In this document: one piece after another, positions 16,508-25,519 of the stretch
Numbering within the stretch: position 1 is the stretch's first letter
Layout of the letters: each line of letters opens with the position of its first letter
Source of the DNA: Clostridium sp. C2-6-12
GTDB lineage: Bacteria > Bacillota > Clostridia > Clostridiales > Clostridiaceae
NCBI RefSeq assembly: GCF_009928485.1
Contig: NZ_JAABNP010000001.1
Location: forward strand, 186,001 to 250,000
Direction: 5' to 3'
Length of the DNA: 64,000 nt
Notes under the pieces: model-generated
Database searches by the model: none
Told to the model about the DNA's origin: nothing
Seen by the model: only the letters and a program-made list of their open reading frames with translations
Position numbers and translations under genes: made by a program

Positions 16508-17257
16508 ATGGATGATAAATTTAAATATGTAGAGCAAGATGAAACAATAGATGATTTGCAGCTTAAAGGGTTAGAATTAATTCAAAAGAAAGATGGATTT
16601 AAATTCGGTGTAGATGCTGTTTTATTATCAGATTTTGCTAATGTAAAAACAAAACATAGAGTAATGGATTTATGTACAGGAACAGGAATAGTTCCATTTT
16701 TAATATACGGCAAATATAATCCGCAAAGCATATACGGATTAGAAATTCAAGAAGACATGATTGACATGGCTAAGAGAAGCGTAAAGTTAAACGCCTTAGA
16801 GAAAAAGTTATTTTTTATAAATGAGGATTTGAAAAATATAGAATTTTTAAAGACAATTGAAAAATTTGATGTGTTAACAGTAAATCCTCCATACAAATTA
16901 AATAGCTCAGGTATTTTAAATCCTAATGATAAACTTGCTATAGCCAGACATGAAGTGTTATGTAATTTAGAAGATGTGATTTCTGCGGCAAGAATTTTGC
17001 TTAAAGATAATGGAAGAATGTTTATGGTTCATAGACCAGAACGTTTGGCAGATATTTTTATGCTCATGAGAAAGTATAAAATTGAACCTAAAAGAGTGAA
17101 AATGATACATCCTAAAATAGGTAAAGCCCCGAATATTGTTTTAGTTGAAGGACAAAGAGATGGGGGGGCTTACTTAAAGTGGGATCCACCATTGTATGTT
17201 TATGATGAAAATGGCAAGTATACCAAAGAAATAGACTTAATATATGGGAGGATATAA
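16508..17257 (+). CDS. TrmN6-like tRNA (adenine-N6)-methyltransferase
   Basis: The product is a 249-residue class I SAM methyltransferase. Motif I is VMDLCTGTGIVPFLI, and the amino-methylating NPPY motif is in VLTVNPPYKLN. The overall pattern fits the TrmN6/YfiC family, which in E. coli methylates A37 of tRNA-Val; specificity in Clostridium is inference. It is directly followed by rsmI with 2 bp between stop and start, so the two RNA-modification genes form one unit. Confidence 0.88.
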   Translation: MDDKFKYVEQDETIDDLQLKGLELIQKKDGFKFGVDAVLLSDFANVKTKHRVMDLCTGTGIVPFLIYGKYNPQSIYGLEIQEDMIDMAKRSVKLNALEKKLFFINEDLKNIEFLKTIEKFDVLTVNPPYKLNSSGILNPNDKLAIARHEVLCNLEDVISAARILLKDNGRMFMVHRPERLADIFMLMRKYKIEPKRVKMIHPKIGKAPNIVLVEGQRDGGAYLKWDPPLYVYDENGKYTKEIDLIYGRI

Positions 17258-17259
17258 TT

Positions 17260-18105
17260 ATGGAAAACGGGAAACTATATTTAGTACCAACCCCTATTGG
17301 TAATTTGAAGGATATTACATTAAGAGCACTTGAGACTTTAAAAGAAGCTGATGTTATAGCAGCAGAGGACACTAGACAGACTTTAAAACTATTAAATCAC
17401 TTTGAAATAAAAAAATCTTTGATAAGTTATCATAAATTTAATGAACAAAATAAAAGTGATAAGATTATTGAATTATTAATGGAAGGGAAAAAGGTTGCAT
17501 TAGTGTCTGATGCAGGAACTCCAGGAATATCAGACCCTGGGAGTGTAATAGTTCAAAGGTGTATAGAGGAAAATCTTGAATTTGAAGTCCTACCAGGAGC
17601 AACGGCAATAACAACTGCATTAGTTTATTCGGGCTTAGATACAACAAAATTTCTTTTTAGAGGTTTTTTACCTAGAGAAAATAAGGAACGAAAAGCAATA
17701 ACTGATGAACTCTTACAAAGTCAGGAAACACTTATATTTTATGAAGCTCCTCATAGATTAGTTGATACCTTATCATTTTTAATAGATGTGTTTGGGGATA
17801 GAAAAATTGCAGTATGTAGAGAATTGACGAAGTTGTATGAAGAAATATATAGAGGATATTTAAGTGAAGCTTTGAAGTATTTTGATGAAAAAAAGCCTAG
17901 AGGAGAATTTGTGCTTGTACTAGAAGGAAAAAAACTTGAAGATATAAAAGAAGAGCAAAGAGAAACCTGGGTTAATTTATCTATTGAAGAACATATAATT
18001 AAATATGTGAATGACGGTATGAACAAAAAAGAAGCTATAAAGCTTGTGGCAAAAGAAAGAGAATTGCCTAAAAGTGAAGTTTATAAATTTTCAACTAATA
18101 TATAA
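17260..18105 (+). CDS. rsmI: 16S rRNA (cytidine-1402-2'-O)-methyltransferase
   Basis: The product has 281 residues of the tetrapyrrole-methylase fold. It has LYLVPTPIGNLKDITLRALE, AAEDTRQTLKLLNH, ALVSDAGTPGISDPG, VLPGATAITTAL and FYEAPHR, all typical of RsmI. With RsmH it makes the dimethylated C1402 in the ribosomal P site. GGGAGG precedes the ATG. Second gene of a two-gene operon. Confidence 0.96.
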   Translation: MENGKLYLVPTPIGNLKDITLRALETLKEADVIAAEDTRQTLKLLNHFEIKKSLISYHKFNEQNKSDKIIELLMEGKKVALVSDAGTPGISDPGSVIVQRCIEENLEFEVLPGATAITTALVYSGLDTTKFLFRGFLPRENKERKAITDELLQSQETLIFYEAPHRLVDTLSFLIDVFGDRKIAVCRELTKLYEEIYRGYLSEALKYFDEKKPRGEFVLVLEGKKLEDIKEEQRETWVNLSIEEHIIKYVNDGMNKKEAIKLVAKERELPKSEVYKFSTNI

Positions 18106-18108
18106 AAA

Positions 18109-18145
18109 AACAAACTATCTTGAAGTTGTTTCAAGATAGTTTGTT
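18109..18145. terminator. Shared terminator between rsmI and abrB
   Basis: Sixteen-base-pair perfect stem AACAAACTATCTTGAA / TTCAAGATAGTTTGTT with a 5-nt loop. The T run is on the minus-strand side, so it best fits abrB. Confidence 0.85.
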
Positions 18146-18187
18146 AAATGGTTTTAAACTTATTGGATAGTATTAAAGTATTAAGTA

Positions 18188-18433
18188 TTATTTGTTGTTT
18201 TTGATTTCGTCTAAACATTTAGTACAAATATTTTTACCTTTATAGTTGATTACGTCTCTTGCATCTCCACAGAAAATACAAGCTGGCTCATACTTCTTTA
18301 AAATTATTTGCTCACCGTCTACATAAATTTCTAATGCGTCTTTTTCAGCAATATCTAAAGTTCTTCTAAGCTCTATAGGAATAACAATTCTTCCTAATTC
18401 GTCTACTCTTCTAACTACACCTGTTGATTTCAT
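18188..18433 (-). CDS. abrB: AbrB-family transition-state regulator
   Basis: The product has 81 residues. An N-terminal SpoVT/AbrB swapped-hairpin domain (STGVVRRVDELGRIVIPIEL, ALEIYVDGEQIILKKY) is followed by a small zinc-ribbon-like tail with CIFC and CTKC. AbrB dimers bind AT-rich promoters and hold stationary-phase and sporulation genes off during growth. GGAGG precedes the ATG. A perfect Spo0A box sits 24-30 nt upstream of the start, just after a sigma-A promoter, which fits repression by Spo0A~P as in Bacillus. Confidence 0.93.
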   Translation of the reverse strand: MKSTGVVRRVDELGRIVIPIELRRTLDIAEKDALEIYVDGEQIILKKYEPACIFCGDARDVINYKGKNICTKCLDEIKNNK

Positions 18434-18456
18434 AAAAATTCCTCCTAATTACACGA

Positions 18457-18463
18457 TTCGACA
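18457..18463 (-). promoter_or_regulatory. Spo0A box (0A box) in the abrB leader
   Basis: The minus strand reads TGTCGAA, the consensus 0A box. It lies just downstream of the predicted start of abrB transcription. Confidence 0.65.
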
Positions 18464-18475
18464 TTCTACTATATT

Positions 18476-18504
18476 ATATTACCAAGCATGTAATATAAAG
18501 TCAA
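18476..18504 (-). promoter_or_regulatory. abrB promoter
   Basis: Minus strand TTGACT (18504-18499), 17-bp spacer, TAATAT (18481-18476). A TATAAT overlaps with a longer spacer. The rest of the 520-bp gap to 18979 is AT-rich with no gene I can see. Confidence 0.65.
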
Positions 18505-18979
18505 TGAATATTTTGAATTAATTTATAAGAAATTACAAATTTCAACTTTAATTAACATCTTACTTAAAATATACTACCATATTTTAGAAAAGTCAATAGG
18601 TTTTGTCTATAAAATTACAAAATTATTTTTATAATAATAAATTACGTTAAAATGGCTCATATCAGCAGATTTGAAAAGTTGTGACGAAAATTATTTTCAT
18701 TATATTTACATACAAGTAAGAAAAAGTTATAATTTTACTATTATTATGTGGTAATACTTTAGCAAAAAGGAGAATACTATACGTAATAATGTCGAGTGCT
18801 TACATAAATTAGATATTTTTTCGTACGTATAATTTAAATCTGGATTTTTTTGAATAAGATCAATTATATGTGAGAAAATAAAATTGTTAAGAACTTATGT
18901 TTAAAAGTAGTTTGTAATAAGTTAATACTTACTATATAATATACTTGTTATTTAAGTGAAGAAAGTATGGGTGTATAAA

Positions 18980-19570
18980 ATGGGAAGAAAATTTGATTCG
19001 GATTATTTAAGAGAATTAGCAGAAGAAATGTCTAAGGGAAATTCAGTTTCATATGAAGATTTTCCAAAGTATGATTTATTTCTATCTCAAGTAATAGATT
19101 ATTTAAATGATAAATTTGTTGACGAAAACTTTACTAATAATATAGTTCAAAATTATATTAAAAGTGAAGTTATAACAAAACCTGAAGATGGCAAAAAAAG
19201 AGGTTACACTAAAATGCATTTAATACAATTAGTATTGATAAGCTATATGAGACCTCTATTAACAACAGAAGAAATTAAAAAAGTTTTTAGACTTGCATTT
19301 AACGAAATTAATGACAGAAATGATGATATATTATCATGGGAAGAAACATATAAAACTTTCATGCAAATACAACAAGAAACTTTAGATGATTATTTGCTCT
19401 CGTCGCTTACTAATGGAGATAAATTACAGGAAATGATACAAAACTTTGAGTTAAAAGAAAAAGATGAAGAAAGAATAAGAATATTTTTATTAGTCTTATC
19501 ACTTATAGCCCAAGCGAGTGTTATTAAGAAACTAGTTCAAAAAATAGTTAAAGAATATGATACAGAGTAA
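18980..19570 (+). CDS. DUF1836-like protein
   Basis: The product has 196 residues, all-helical and acidic. The stretch KRGYTKMHLIQLVLISYMRP followed by TEEIKKVFRLAF resembles the clostridial DUF1836 family, which has MerR/HTH-like character (inference). An upstream in-frame GTG at 18956 is possible, but GGGTG lies better before 18980. No signal peptide. It is a single gene with a terminator; the function is unknown. Confidence 0.65.
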   Translation: MGRKFDSDYLRELAEEMSKGNSVSYEDFPKYDLFLSQVIDYLNDKFVDENFTNNIVQNYIKSEVITKPEDGKKRGYTKMHLIQLVLISYMRPLLTTEEIKKVFRLAFNEINDRNDDILSWEETYKTFMQIQQETLDDYLLSSLTNGDKLQEMIQNFELKEKDEERIRIFLLVLSLIAQASVIKKLVQKIVKEYDTE

Positions 19571-19616
19571 AAGATAAAATATATAGGATAAAATAGTATA
19601 AAGAAAAAATGTGCTG

Positions 19617-19672
19617 AAACACTTGCTTAATTAACTTAGAATTTACAATAGCTAATTAAGTGAGTGTTTTAT
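19617..19672 (+). terminator. Terminator after the DUF1836 gene
   Basis: Long imperfect stem AAACACTTGCTTAATTA / TAATTAAGTGAGTGTTT with a T-rich end. Confidence 0.7.
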
Positions 19673-19742
19673 AGATGTTTTTATTATTAAAAATACAGTG
19701 ATTTTGAAATTGGTTAGGAGCTTGTTAAAGAGAGGAAAATTT

Positions 19743-22028
19743 ATGGATAAAATCATATTAAAAGAGTCCGTAAGAAATTTAGTAGAATTTTGTTTGAAAA
19801 ATGGAGACATAGATAATAGATTTTCAGGAAGTGCCAGAGCTGTTGAGGGAATAAAAGCTCATCAGAAAATTCAAGAGGATAATGGGAAAATATATGAAAA
19901 TTATGAGAAGGAAGTATATTTAACCTATGAATTTCAATTAGATAATAGTGTAATAAATATTGAAGGACGAGCAGATGGAATTATAATAGAGAAAAATAAT
20001 ATTATAATTGAGGAAATTAAATCTACATATAAAAGTTTTTCTAATATAGATGATTCTAATGAAGTACATTGGGCTCAGGCAAAAGTATATGCTTTTATTT
20101 ATGGAAAGCAAAATAACTTGAATGAAATTTATATAAGATTATCTTATATGCAGCTTGAAACTTATGAAGTTAAAAGTTTTGAACAAAAGTTTTCAATTAA
20201 TGAATTAGAAACTTTTGTTTTTAAAATATTAAATGAATATGAAAAGTTTATTCTTTTAATTTTTAGACATAAAGAAAAGAGAAATGAATCTATAAAAAAT
20301 CTTAAGTTTCCATTTGATGAATATAGAGCTGGTCAACGTAAGTTGATTAATATATCCTATCAAACTATAAAGGAAAAAGAAATCTTATTTACTCAAGCTC
20401 CAACAGGAATAGGAAAAACAATATCAACTATATTTCCAGCCGTGAAAGCAATAGGGGAAGGTATAGGAGAAAGAATAGTATATCTAACAGCAAAAACTAT
20501 AAATCGAGAAGTTGCAGAGGATACTTTTGAAAGATTAAGACAAGAAGGATTGAAATTTAAAAACATTACCATTACTGCAAAAGAAAAAATATGTATTAAT
20601 GAAACTTTTGATTGTAATCCTGAGAAGTGTATATATGCAAAAGAGTATTATGCTAAAGTAAAGGAAGCTATATTATGTATTATTGAAAATGAAGAAAGAA
20701 TTTCCTCGGAAATATTGCAGAAATATGCAGAAACATATAAAATATGCCCCTTTGAATTTTCTTTAGATGTAAGTCTTTATTGTGATGGTATTATAGGTGA
20801 TTATAATTACATATTTGATCCTAGGGCATCTTTAGGAAGACTGCTTGAAAGTGTAGGTAATATAGTATTAATAGATGAAGCACATAATTTAGTAGATAGA
20901 GCAAGAGGAATGTATTCTGCTACTTTGAGTAAAAATCAAATATTGTCATGCAAAAAAATAGCAAAAGGTAAATTAAACAAAATACATAATATATTAGGTA
21001 AAATTAATAATCATCTTGTAGAGCTCAGAAATGAATGTGAGCATAAAGAAGTTAAATGGTTTTATGAGAAAGAACCTCCTAAAGATTTAAATAAACAGCT
21101 GCAACTTTATTTAAAAGAAAGTGAAGAGATTTTAGTCAGAGGTAACAGATTTGAAGGATATGAAGATATACTTCAATTGTATTTTGATATAAATGCATTT
21201 GTTTCAACTATGCAGCTATATGATGAAAATTATGTAACTTGTATAGAAAAAGAAAATCAAGATATTATATTAACCTTATATTGTGTAAATCCTGCTAAAA
21301 ATTTAAAAGAATATCTAGGTAAATGTCAATCAGCAATTTTCTTTTCAGCAACTATATCACCAATAAAGTATTATATAGATATGCTTGGAGGGAAAGATGA
21401 AACCTATAGATTGAAACTTCCTTCGCCATTTAAAAAAGAAAATTTGAAGGTTTGTGTTAGTCCACTTAACATAAGGTATACCCATAGAAAAAGAACTTTA
21501 AAATCTGTTAAAGATAAAATTATAGATTTTATTTCAAAAAATATAGGTAATTATATAGTTTTTTCACCATCATATGCATATATGGAATTGCTGTGGGAAG
21601 AAATGAATCAGTCTCAAATTGAAAGATTCCAACTTATAAAGCAAAAACCTAATATGTCAGAAGAAGAAAAAAGTGAATTCTTAAACCTTTTTAAGGAAAA
21701 CAATAATTTGCTAATGTTTTGTGTTCTTGGGGGAATGTTTTCAGAGGGAATAGATCTTCCAGGAGAACAATTAATAGGAAGTATAATAATTGGTGTAGGT
21801 TACCCTATGATATCTATGAAAAATGAAATAATAAAAGATTTCTATAAAGAAAATGGATATGATTATGCTTATGTGTTTCCAGGAATAAACAAAGTTCAAC
21901 AAGCAGTTGGAAGAGTAATAAGAACTGAAACTGATAAAGGGAGAGTTTTGCTTATAGATGATAGGTATACAACCAATAAATATGAAATCTTACTGCCTAA
22001 TGAATGGTATCCTATAAATAAATGTTGA
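19743..22028 (+). CDS. DinG/XPD-like helicase with N-terminal PD-(D/E)XK nuclease domain
   Basis: The product has 761 residues. The first 180 look like a Cas4/RecB-type nuclease: GRADGIIIEKNNIIIEEIKS gives the Asp...Glu-x-Lys core, and a QAKVYAF helix follows. The helicase part has Walker A TQAPTGIGKTISTI, the DEAH box VLIDEAHNLVDRA, FFSATISPIKYY and the C-terminal AVGRVIRTE. Cysteines between Walker A and DEAH (CINETF, CNPEKC, CPFEF) fit the XPD/DinG iron-sulfur cluster. It should unwind DNA 5'-3' and possibly cut it; the repair role is inference. The start follows GAGAGGAAAA. An upstream frame extension lacks a ribosome site. Confidence 0.88.
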   Translation: MDKIILKESVRNLVEFCLKNGDIDNRFSGSARAVEGIKAHQKIQEDNGKIYENYEKEVYLTYEFQLDNSVINIEGRADGIIIEKNNIIIEEIKSTYKSFSNIDDSNEVHWAQAKVYAFIYGKQNNLNEIYIRLSYMQLETYEVKSFEQKFSINELETFVFKILNEYEKFILLIFRHKEKRNESIKNLKFPFDEYRAGQRKLINISYQTIKEKEILFTQAPTGIGKTISTIFPAVKAIGEGIGERIVYLTAKTINREVAEDTFERLRQEGLKFKNITITAKEKICINETFDCNPEKCIYAKEYYAKVKEAILCIIENEERISSEILQKYAETYKICPFEFSLDVSLYCDGIIGDYNYIFDPRASLGRLLESVGNIVLIDEAHNLVDRARGMYSATLSKNQILSCKKIAKGKLNKIHNILGKINNHLVELRNECEHKEVKWFYEKEPPKDLNKQLQLYLKESEEILVRGNRFEGYEDILQLYFDINAFVSTMQLYDENYVTCIEKENQDIILTLYCVNPAKNLKEYLGKCQSAIFFSATISPIKYYIDMLGGKDETYRLKLPSPFKKENLKVCVSPLNIRYTHRKRTLKSVKDKIIDFISKNIGNYIVFSPSYAYMELLWEEMNQSQIERFQLIKQKPNMSEEEKSEFLNLFKENNNLLMFCVLGGMFSEGIDLPGEQLIGSIIIGVGYPMISMKNEIIKDFYKENGYDYAYVFPGINKVQQAVGRVIRTETDKGRVLLIDDRYTTNKYEILLPNEWYPINKC

Positions 22029-22095
22029 CAAGATTGAACATAGGTAAAACAAAAAGTTTATTTATCTATTTAAGTATGTTAAAATATTCATGTTG

Positions 22096-22235
22096 GTTTT
22101 ATCCGATAGCTAGCATCCATAAAACTTCCACTTTATTTTATATAAAGTTAGACCAGTAAGCAAATTACACTAAATCACAGATTTTGGTCCTGTGCTTAAG
22201 TGGAAGTTAACGGCTGCACGCTCCTGGATAAGTTC
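22096..22235. ncRNA. Structured intergenic element, candidate ncRNA or leader
   Basis: Nested pairing spans 140 nt. The outer stem is TTATCC (22099) with GGATAA (22226-22231). Next is an 11-bp perfect stem AACTTCCACTT (22123-22133) / AAGTGGAAGTT (22198-22208). Inside is a hairpin CACAG / CTGTG (22176-22180, 22190-22194) whose loop UGGUC (22185-22189) can pair with GACCA at 22151-22155, a pseudoknot. More hairpins follow, at 22234-22251 (TCAACT/AGTTGG) and 22259-22278 (AAACTT/AAGTTT), before the aminotransferase gene. I do not recognise it as a known riboswitch. It could be a cis-regulator, a small RNA or a mobile palindromic element. Confidence 0.5.
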
Positions 22236-22341
22236 AACTAAATTCAGTTGGAGTATAAAAACTTCACCTGAAAAGTTTCACTTTAAGGAACAAGATGAAA
22301 TTTAATAAGATATTTTAAAGTAGAATTAAGGAGCGAGGAAA

Positions 22342-23523
22342 ATGAATATTCCATTAATTGATTTAAAAGCTCAATATAAGTCTATTTCTGAAGATTTAGA
22401 TAGAGTAACTAAAGAAGTTCTTTCTTCTGCAAGTTATATTATGGGAAGTAATGTAACAGGATTTGAAAAAGAATTTGCAGAATATATAGGAGTTAAACAT
22501 GCAATATCAGTAGGTAATGGAACTGATGCTTTGGTTATTGCATTAAAATCTTTAGGAATAGGGCATGGAGATGAAGTTATTACTACACCATTTACTTTTT
22601 TTGCTACAGCAGAAACTATTTCAGCAGTTGGAGCAATACCTGTATTTGTAGATGTAGAAAAGGACACTTTTAATATAGATCCAGTTAAGATAGAAGAAAA
22701 GATAACTAGTAAGACAAAAGCAATTGTTCCAGTGCACATTTTTGGCCAAAGTGCAAAGATGGATGAAATAAATGAAATAGCTAAAAAACATAATTTAAAG
22801 GTTATAGAAGATGCGTGTCAAGCAATTGGTGGTAAATATAAGAATAGAAAAATTGGGACATTAGGAGACGTTGCATGTTTCTCATTCTTTCCAACTAAGA
22901 ACCTTGGATGTGCAGGAGATGGCGGAATGATTGTAACAGATGATGATAATGTTGCAACAATAGCTAGAGCCTTAAGAACACATGGAAGTGGAGAAAATGG
23001 TCAAAAGGCGTATAATTTATTAAATAACATAACTGAAGAAGTTGCAACAGTTCAAAATGCTGATGATACAGTATATAATCCGTTAAAATATTATAATTAT
23101 TTAATTGGATATAATACAAGATTAGATGCAATTCAAGCAGCAATTTTGAGAGTGAAATTACCTCATATAGACAGCTGGAATGCAAAAAGAAGAGAGATTT
23201 CTAAAATATATGATGAAAAGCTAAAGGATACTGATTTAGTAACTCCGTTTATTAGTGAAGAAAATGAACCTGTATATCATATGTATATAATTCAATCAGA
23301 AAATAGAGAAGCTATGCTAAATAAGCTTAAGGAAAAAGGTGTAGCAACAGGAGTATATTATCCTGTACCATTACATCTTCAAAAAGTATATAAAAATCTT
23401 GGATATAAAGAAGGTGATATGCCAGTTGCAGAATATCTATCACATAGAACTTTTGCAATACCAGTTTATCCAGAGTTAACTGAAGAAGAAGTAAATTATA
23501 TTGTTGAAAGTATAAAAGAATAA
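22342..23523 (+). CDS. DegT/DnrJ/EryC1/StrS sugar aminotransferase (WbpE-like)
   Basis: The product is a 393-residue PLP enzyme of fold type I. It begins IPLIDLKAQYKSI and has GNGTDALVIAL, VIEDACQAIGG and the PLP lysine in FSFFPTKNLGCAGDGG. The best fit is WbpE/WlbC, which transaminates a 3-keto-UDP-GlcNAcA. It is first in a run with an N-acetyltransferase and a UDP-sugar 6-dehydrogenase, the neighbours expected for UDP-2,3-diacetamido-uronic acid synthesis. GGAGCGAGG precedes the ATG. Exact substrate is inference. Confidence 0.88.
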   Translation: MNIPLIDLKAQYKSISEDLDRVTKEVLSSASYIMGSNVTGFEKEFAEYIGVKHAISVGNGTDALVIALKSLGIGHGDEVITTPFTFFATAETISAVGAIPVFVDVEKDTFNIDPVKIEEKITSKTKAIVPVHIFGQSAKMDEINEIAKKHNLKVIEDACQAIGGKYKNRKIGTLGDVACFSFFPTKNLGCAGDGGMIVTDDDNVATIARALRTHGSGENGQKAYNLLNNITEEVATVQNADDTVYNPLKYYNYLIGYNTRLDAIQAAILRVKLPHIDSWNAKRREISKIYDEKLKDTDLVTPFISEENEPVYHMYIIQSENREAMLNKLKEKGVATGVYYPVPLHLQKVYKNLGYKEGDMPVAEYLSHRTFAIPVYPELTEEEVNYIVESIKE

Positions 23524-23569
23524 ACCAATATTATAATAAATAACATGAAGATTAGGTGAGGATTAGTTT

Positions 23570-24148
23570 ATGGATAATAATTATTTTGTTCACGAATCTA
23601 GCTATGTAGATGACAATGTTAAAATAGGAGATGGAACAAAGATATGGCACTTTTCTCACATTATGAGCAATTGTGAAATCGGGGAAAAATGTAATATAGG
23701 ACAGAACGTTGTTATATCACCAGGTGTAAAGCTTGGAAATGGTGTTAAGATTCAAAACAATGTATCTGTTTATACTGGAGTAATTTGTGAAGATGATGTG
23801 TTTTTAGGACCATCATGTGTATTTACAAATGTAGTAAATCCAAGAAGTTTCATTGAAAGAAAGAGTGAATATAAGGAAACAATAATTGGAAAAGGCGCAT
23901 CTATAGGAGCAAATGTTACTATAGTATGTGGTCATAATATAGGTAAATATGCACTTGTTGGTGCAGGAGCTGTTGTTACTAAACATATTCCTGATTATGC
24001 TCTAGTTGTTGGAAACCCAGCAGGCCTGCTAGGATATGTATGTAAATGCGGAGAAAAATTAAGGTTCAAAGAAGATCATGCCACATGCACAGCGTGTGGA
24101 GAAGAATATAAAAAAGAAAATGGAATAGTTGAATCTGTTAACTGTTAA
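23570..24148 (+). CDS. Left-handed beta-helix N-acetyltransferase (WbpD-like)
   Basis: The product has 192 residues. Hexapeptide repeats (VKIGDGTKIWHFSHIM, CNIGQNVVISPGVKLG, GASIGANVTIVCGHNIG) form the trimeric acyltransferase fold. It ends with a zinc-ribbon-like tail with CKCG and CTACG. WbpD/WlbB relatives acetylate the 3-amino group made by the preceding aminotransferase. The last codons and stop fall in a GTTAAC-rich repeat (about 24136-24156). Confidence 0.88.
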   Translation: MDNNYFVHESSYVDDNVKIGDGTKIWHFSHIMSNCEIGEKCNIGQNVVISPGVKLGNGVKIQNNVSVYTGVICEDDVFLGPSCVFTNVVNPRSFIERKSEYKETIIGKGASIGANVTIVCGHNIGKYALVGAGAVVTKHIPDYALVVGNPAGLLGYVCKCGEKLRFKEDHATCTACGEEYKKENGIVESVNC

Positions 24149-24176
24149 TTGTTAACTGAAAAAGTGGAGGTATAAC

Positions 24177-25493
24177 ATGTCAATATTAAAACAACAATTA
24201 TTGGATAAAATAAATAATAAAACAGCTAAAGTTGGTGTAGTGGGACTTGGTTATGTTGGGTTACCATTAGCTGTAGAAAAGGCTAACGCTGGATATCAAA
24301 CTATTGGATTTGATGTTCAAGACTGGAAAGTTAATTTTGTTAATGAAGGAAAGAATTATATAGGGGATGTAGTGGATGAAAATCTAAAAAAAATAGTGGA
24401 AGGAAAGCTTTTAAAAGCTACTACAGATTTTAGCTTTGTAAAAGATGTAGACACTATTTGTATTTGTGTTCCTACACCATTAGATTTATATAAGCAACCA
24501 GATTTATCATATGTAGTAAATTCAACAAAAAGTGTTGCAGAATATTTACATAAGGGTATGCTTGTAATTTTAGAAAGTACTACTTATCCAGGAACTACTG
24601 AAGAAGTTCTTAAACCAATTCTAGAAGAAAGTGGTCTTAAATGTGGAGAAGATTTCTTCTTAGCATTTTCTCCAGAAAGAGTTGATCCAGGTAATAAGGA
24701 CTTTAACACTAAAAATACTCCAAAGGTTGTTGGGGGATGCACAGAAGATTGTACAGAAGTTGCAGCAGCATTATATAGAAATGTTTTAGAAGGAGATATA
24801 CACACTGTATCATCACCAGCGGTAGCTGAAATGGAAAAAATATTAGAAAATACTTTTAGAAATATAAACATTGGATTAGCTAATGAAATGGCTATTTTAT
24901 GTAATAGAATGGGAATTGATGTATGGGAAGTTATTGATGCTGCTAAAACTAAGCCTTATGGATTTATGCCATTTTATCCAGGTCCAGGTTTAGGGGGACA
25001 TTGTATACCACTTGATCCATTCTATTTAGAATGGAAGGCAAAGGAATATGATTATCATACAAAATTAATTGCAACATCAGGGGAAATCAATGACTCAATG
25101 GCTGATTTTGTATTAGATAATGTAATGAAAATTCTAAATAAAAATAAGAAAGCATTAAATGGAGCTAAAGTCCTTTTATTAGGCGTTGCTTACAAAAATG
25201 ATATAGATGATTATAGAGAATCACCAGCATTTAAGGTAATAGAATTGTTGGAAAAGAATGGTGCTGATCTTATGGTTAATGATCCATATTGTCCAGTATC
25301 TAAGTATAAGGATAAAACTTATCATTCAGTAGATTGGACAGAAGTTATAGATGATTCAGATATTGTAGTTATAACAACAAATCATAGTTGTTACGATTAT
25401 GAAGCAATTGTAGCTAGAGCTAAAGTTGTATACGACACAAGAAATGCAACTAAAAATGTTATTAATAATAGAGAAAAAATTTATAAGTTATAA
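24177..25493 (+). CDS. UDP-N-acetylglucosamine 6-dehydrogenase-like nucleotide-sugar dehydrogenase (WbpA-like)
   Basis: The product has 438 residues. The N-terminal NAD domain has VGVVGLGYVGLPLAVEKANA, then CVPTP, ESTTYPGTTEEV and the catalytic Cys in PGPGLGGHCIPLDPFYL. The UDP-binding C-terminal domain has LLLGVAYKNDIDDYRESPA. It oxidises C6 of a UDP-sugar to the uronate with two NAD+. With the two genes before it, it gives WbpA, WbpE and WbpD functions; a WbpB-type oxidoreductase is not in the window. GGAGG precedes the ATG. Confidence 0.93.
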   Translation: MSILKQQLLDKINNKTAKVGVVGLGYVGLPLAVEKANAGYQTIGFDVQDWKVNFVNEGKNYIGDVVDENLKKIVEGKLLKATTDFSFVKDVDTICICVPTPLDLYKQPDLSYVVNSTKSVAEYLHKGMLVILESTTYPGTTEEVLKPILEESGLKCGEDFFLAFSPERVDPGNKDFNTKNTPKVVGGCTEDCTEVAAALYRNVLEGDIHTVSSPAVAEMEKILENTFRNINIGLANEMAILCNRMGIDVWEVIDAAKTKPYGFMPFYPGPGLGGHCIPLDPFYLEWKAKEYDYHTKLIATSGEINDSMADFVLDNVMKILNKNKKALNGAKVLLLGVAYKNDIDDYRESPAFKVIELLEKNGADLMVNDPYCPVSKYKDKTYHSVDWTEVIDDSDIVVITTNHSCYDYEAIVARAKVVYDTRNATKNVINNREKIYKL

Positions 25494-25519
25494 GTTGTCT
25501 CAAATAATTTAAGGCATCT

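Noticed and set aside
22096..22235. A c-di-GMP or other known riboswitch
   Set aside because: The conserved blocks of GEMM and other classes I know are absent, so it is reported only as an unassigned structure.
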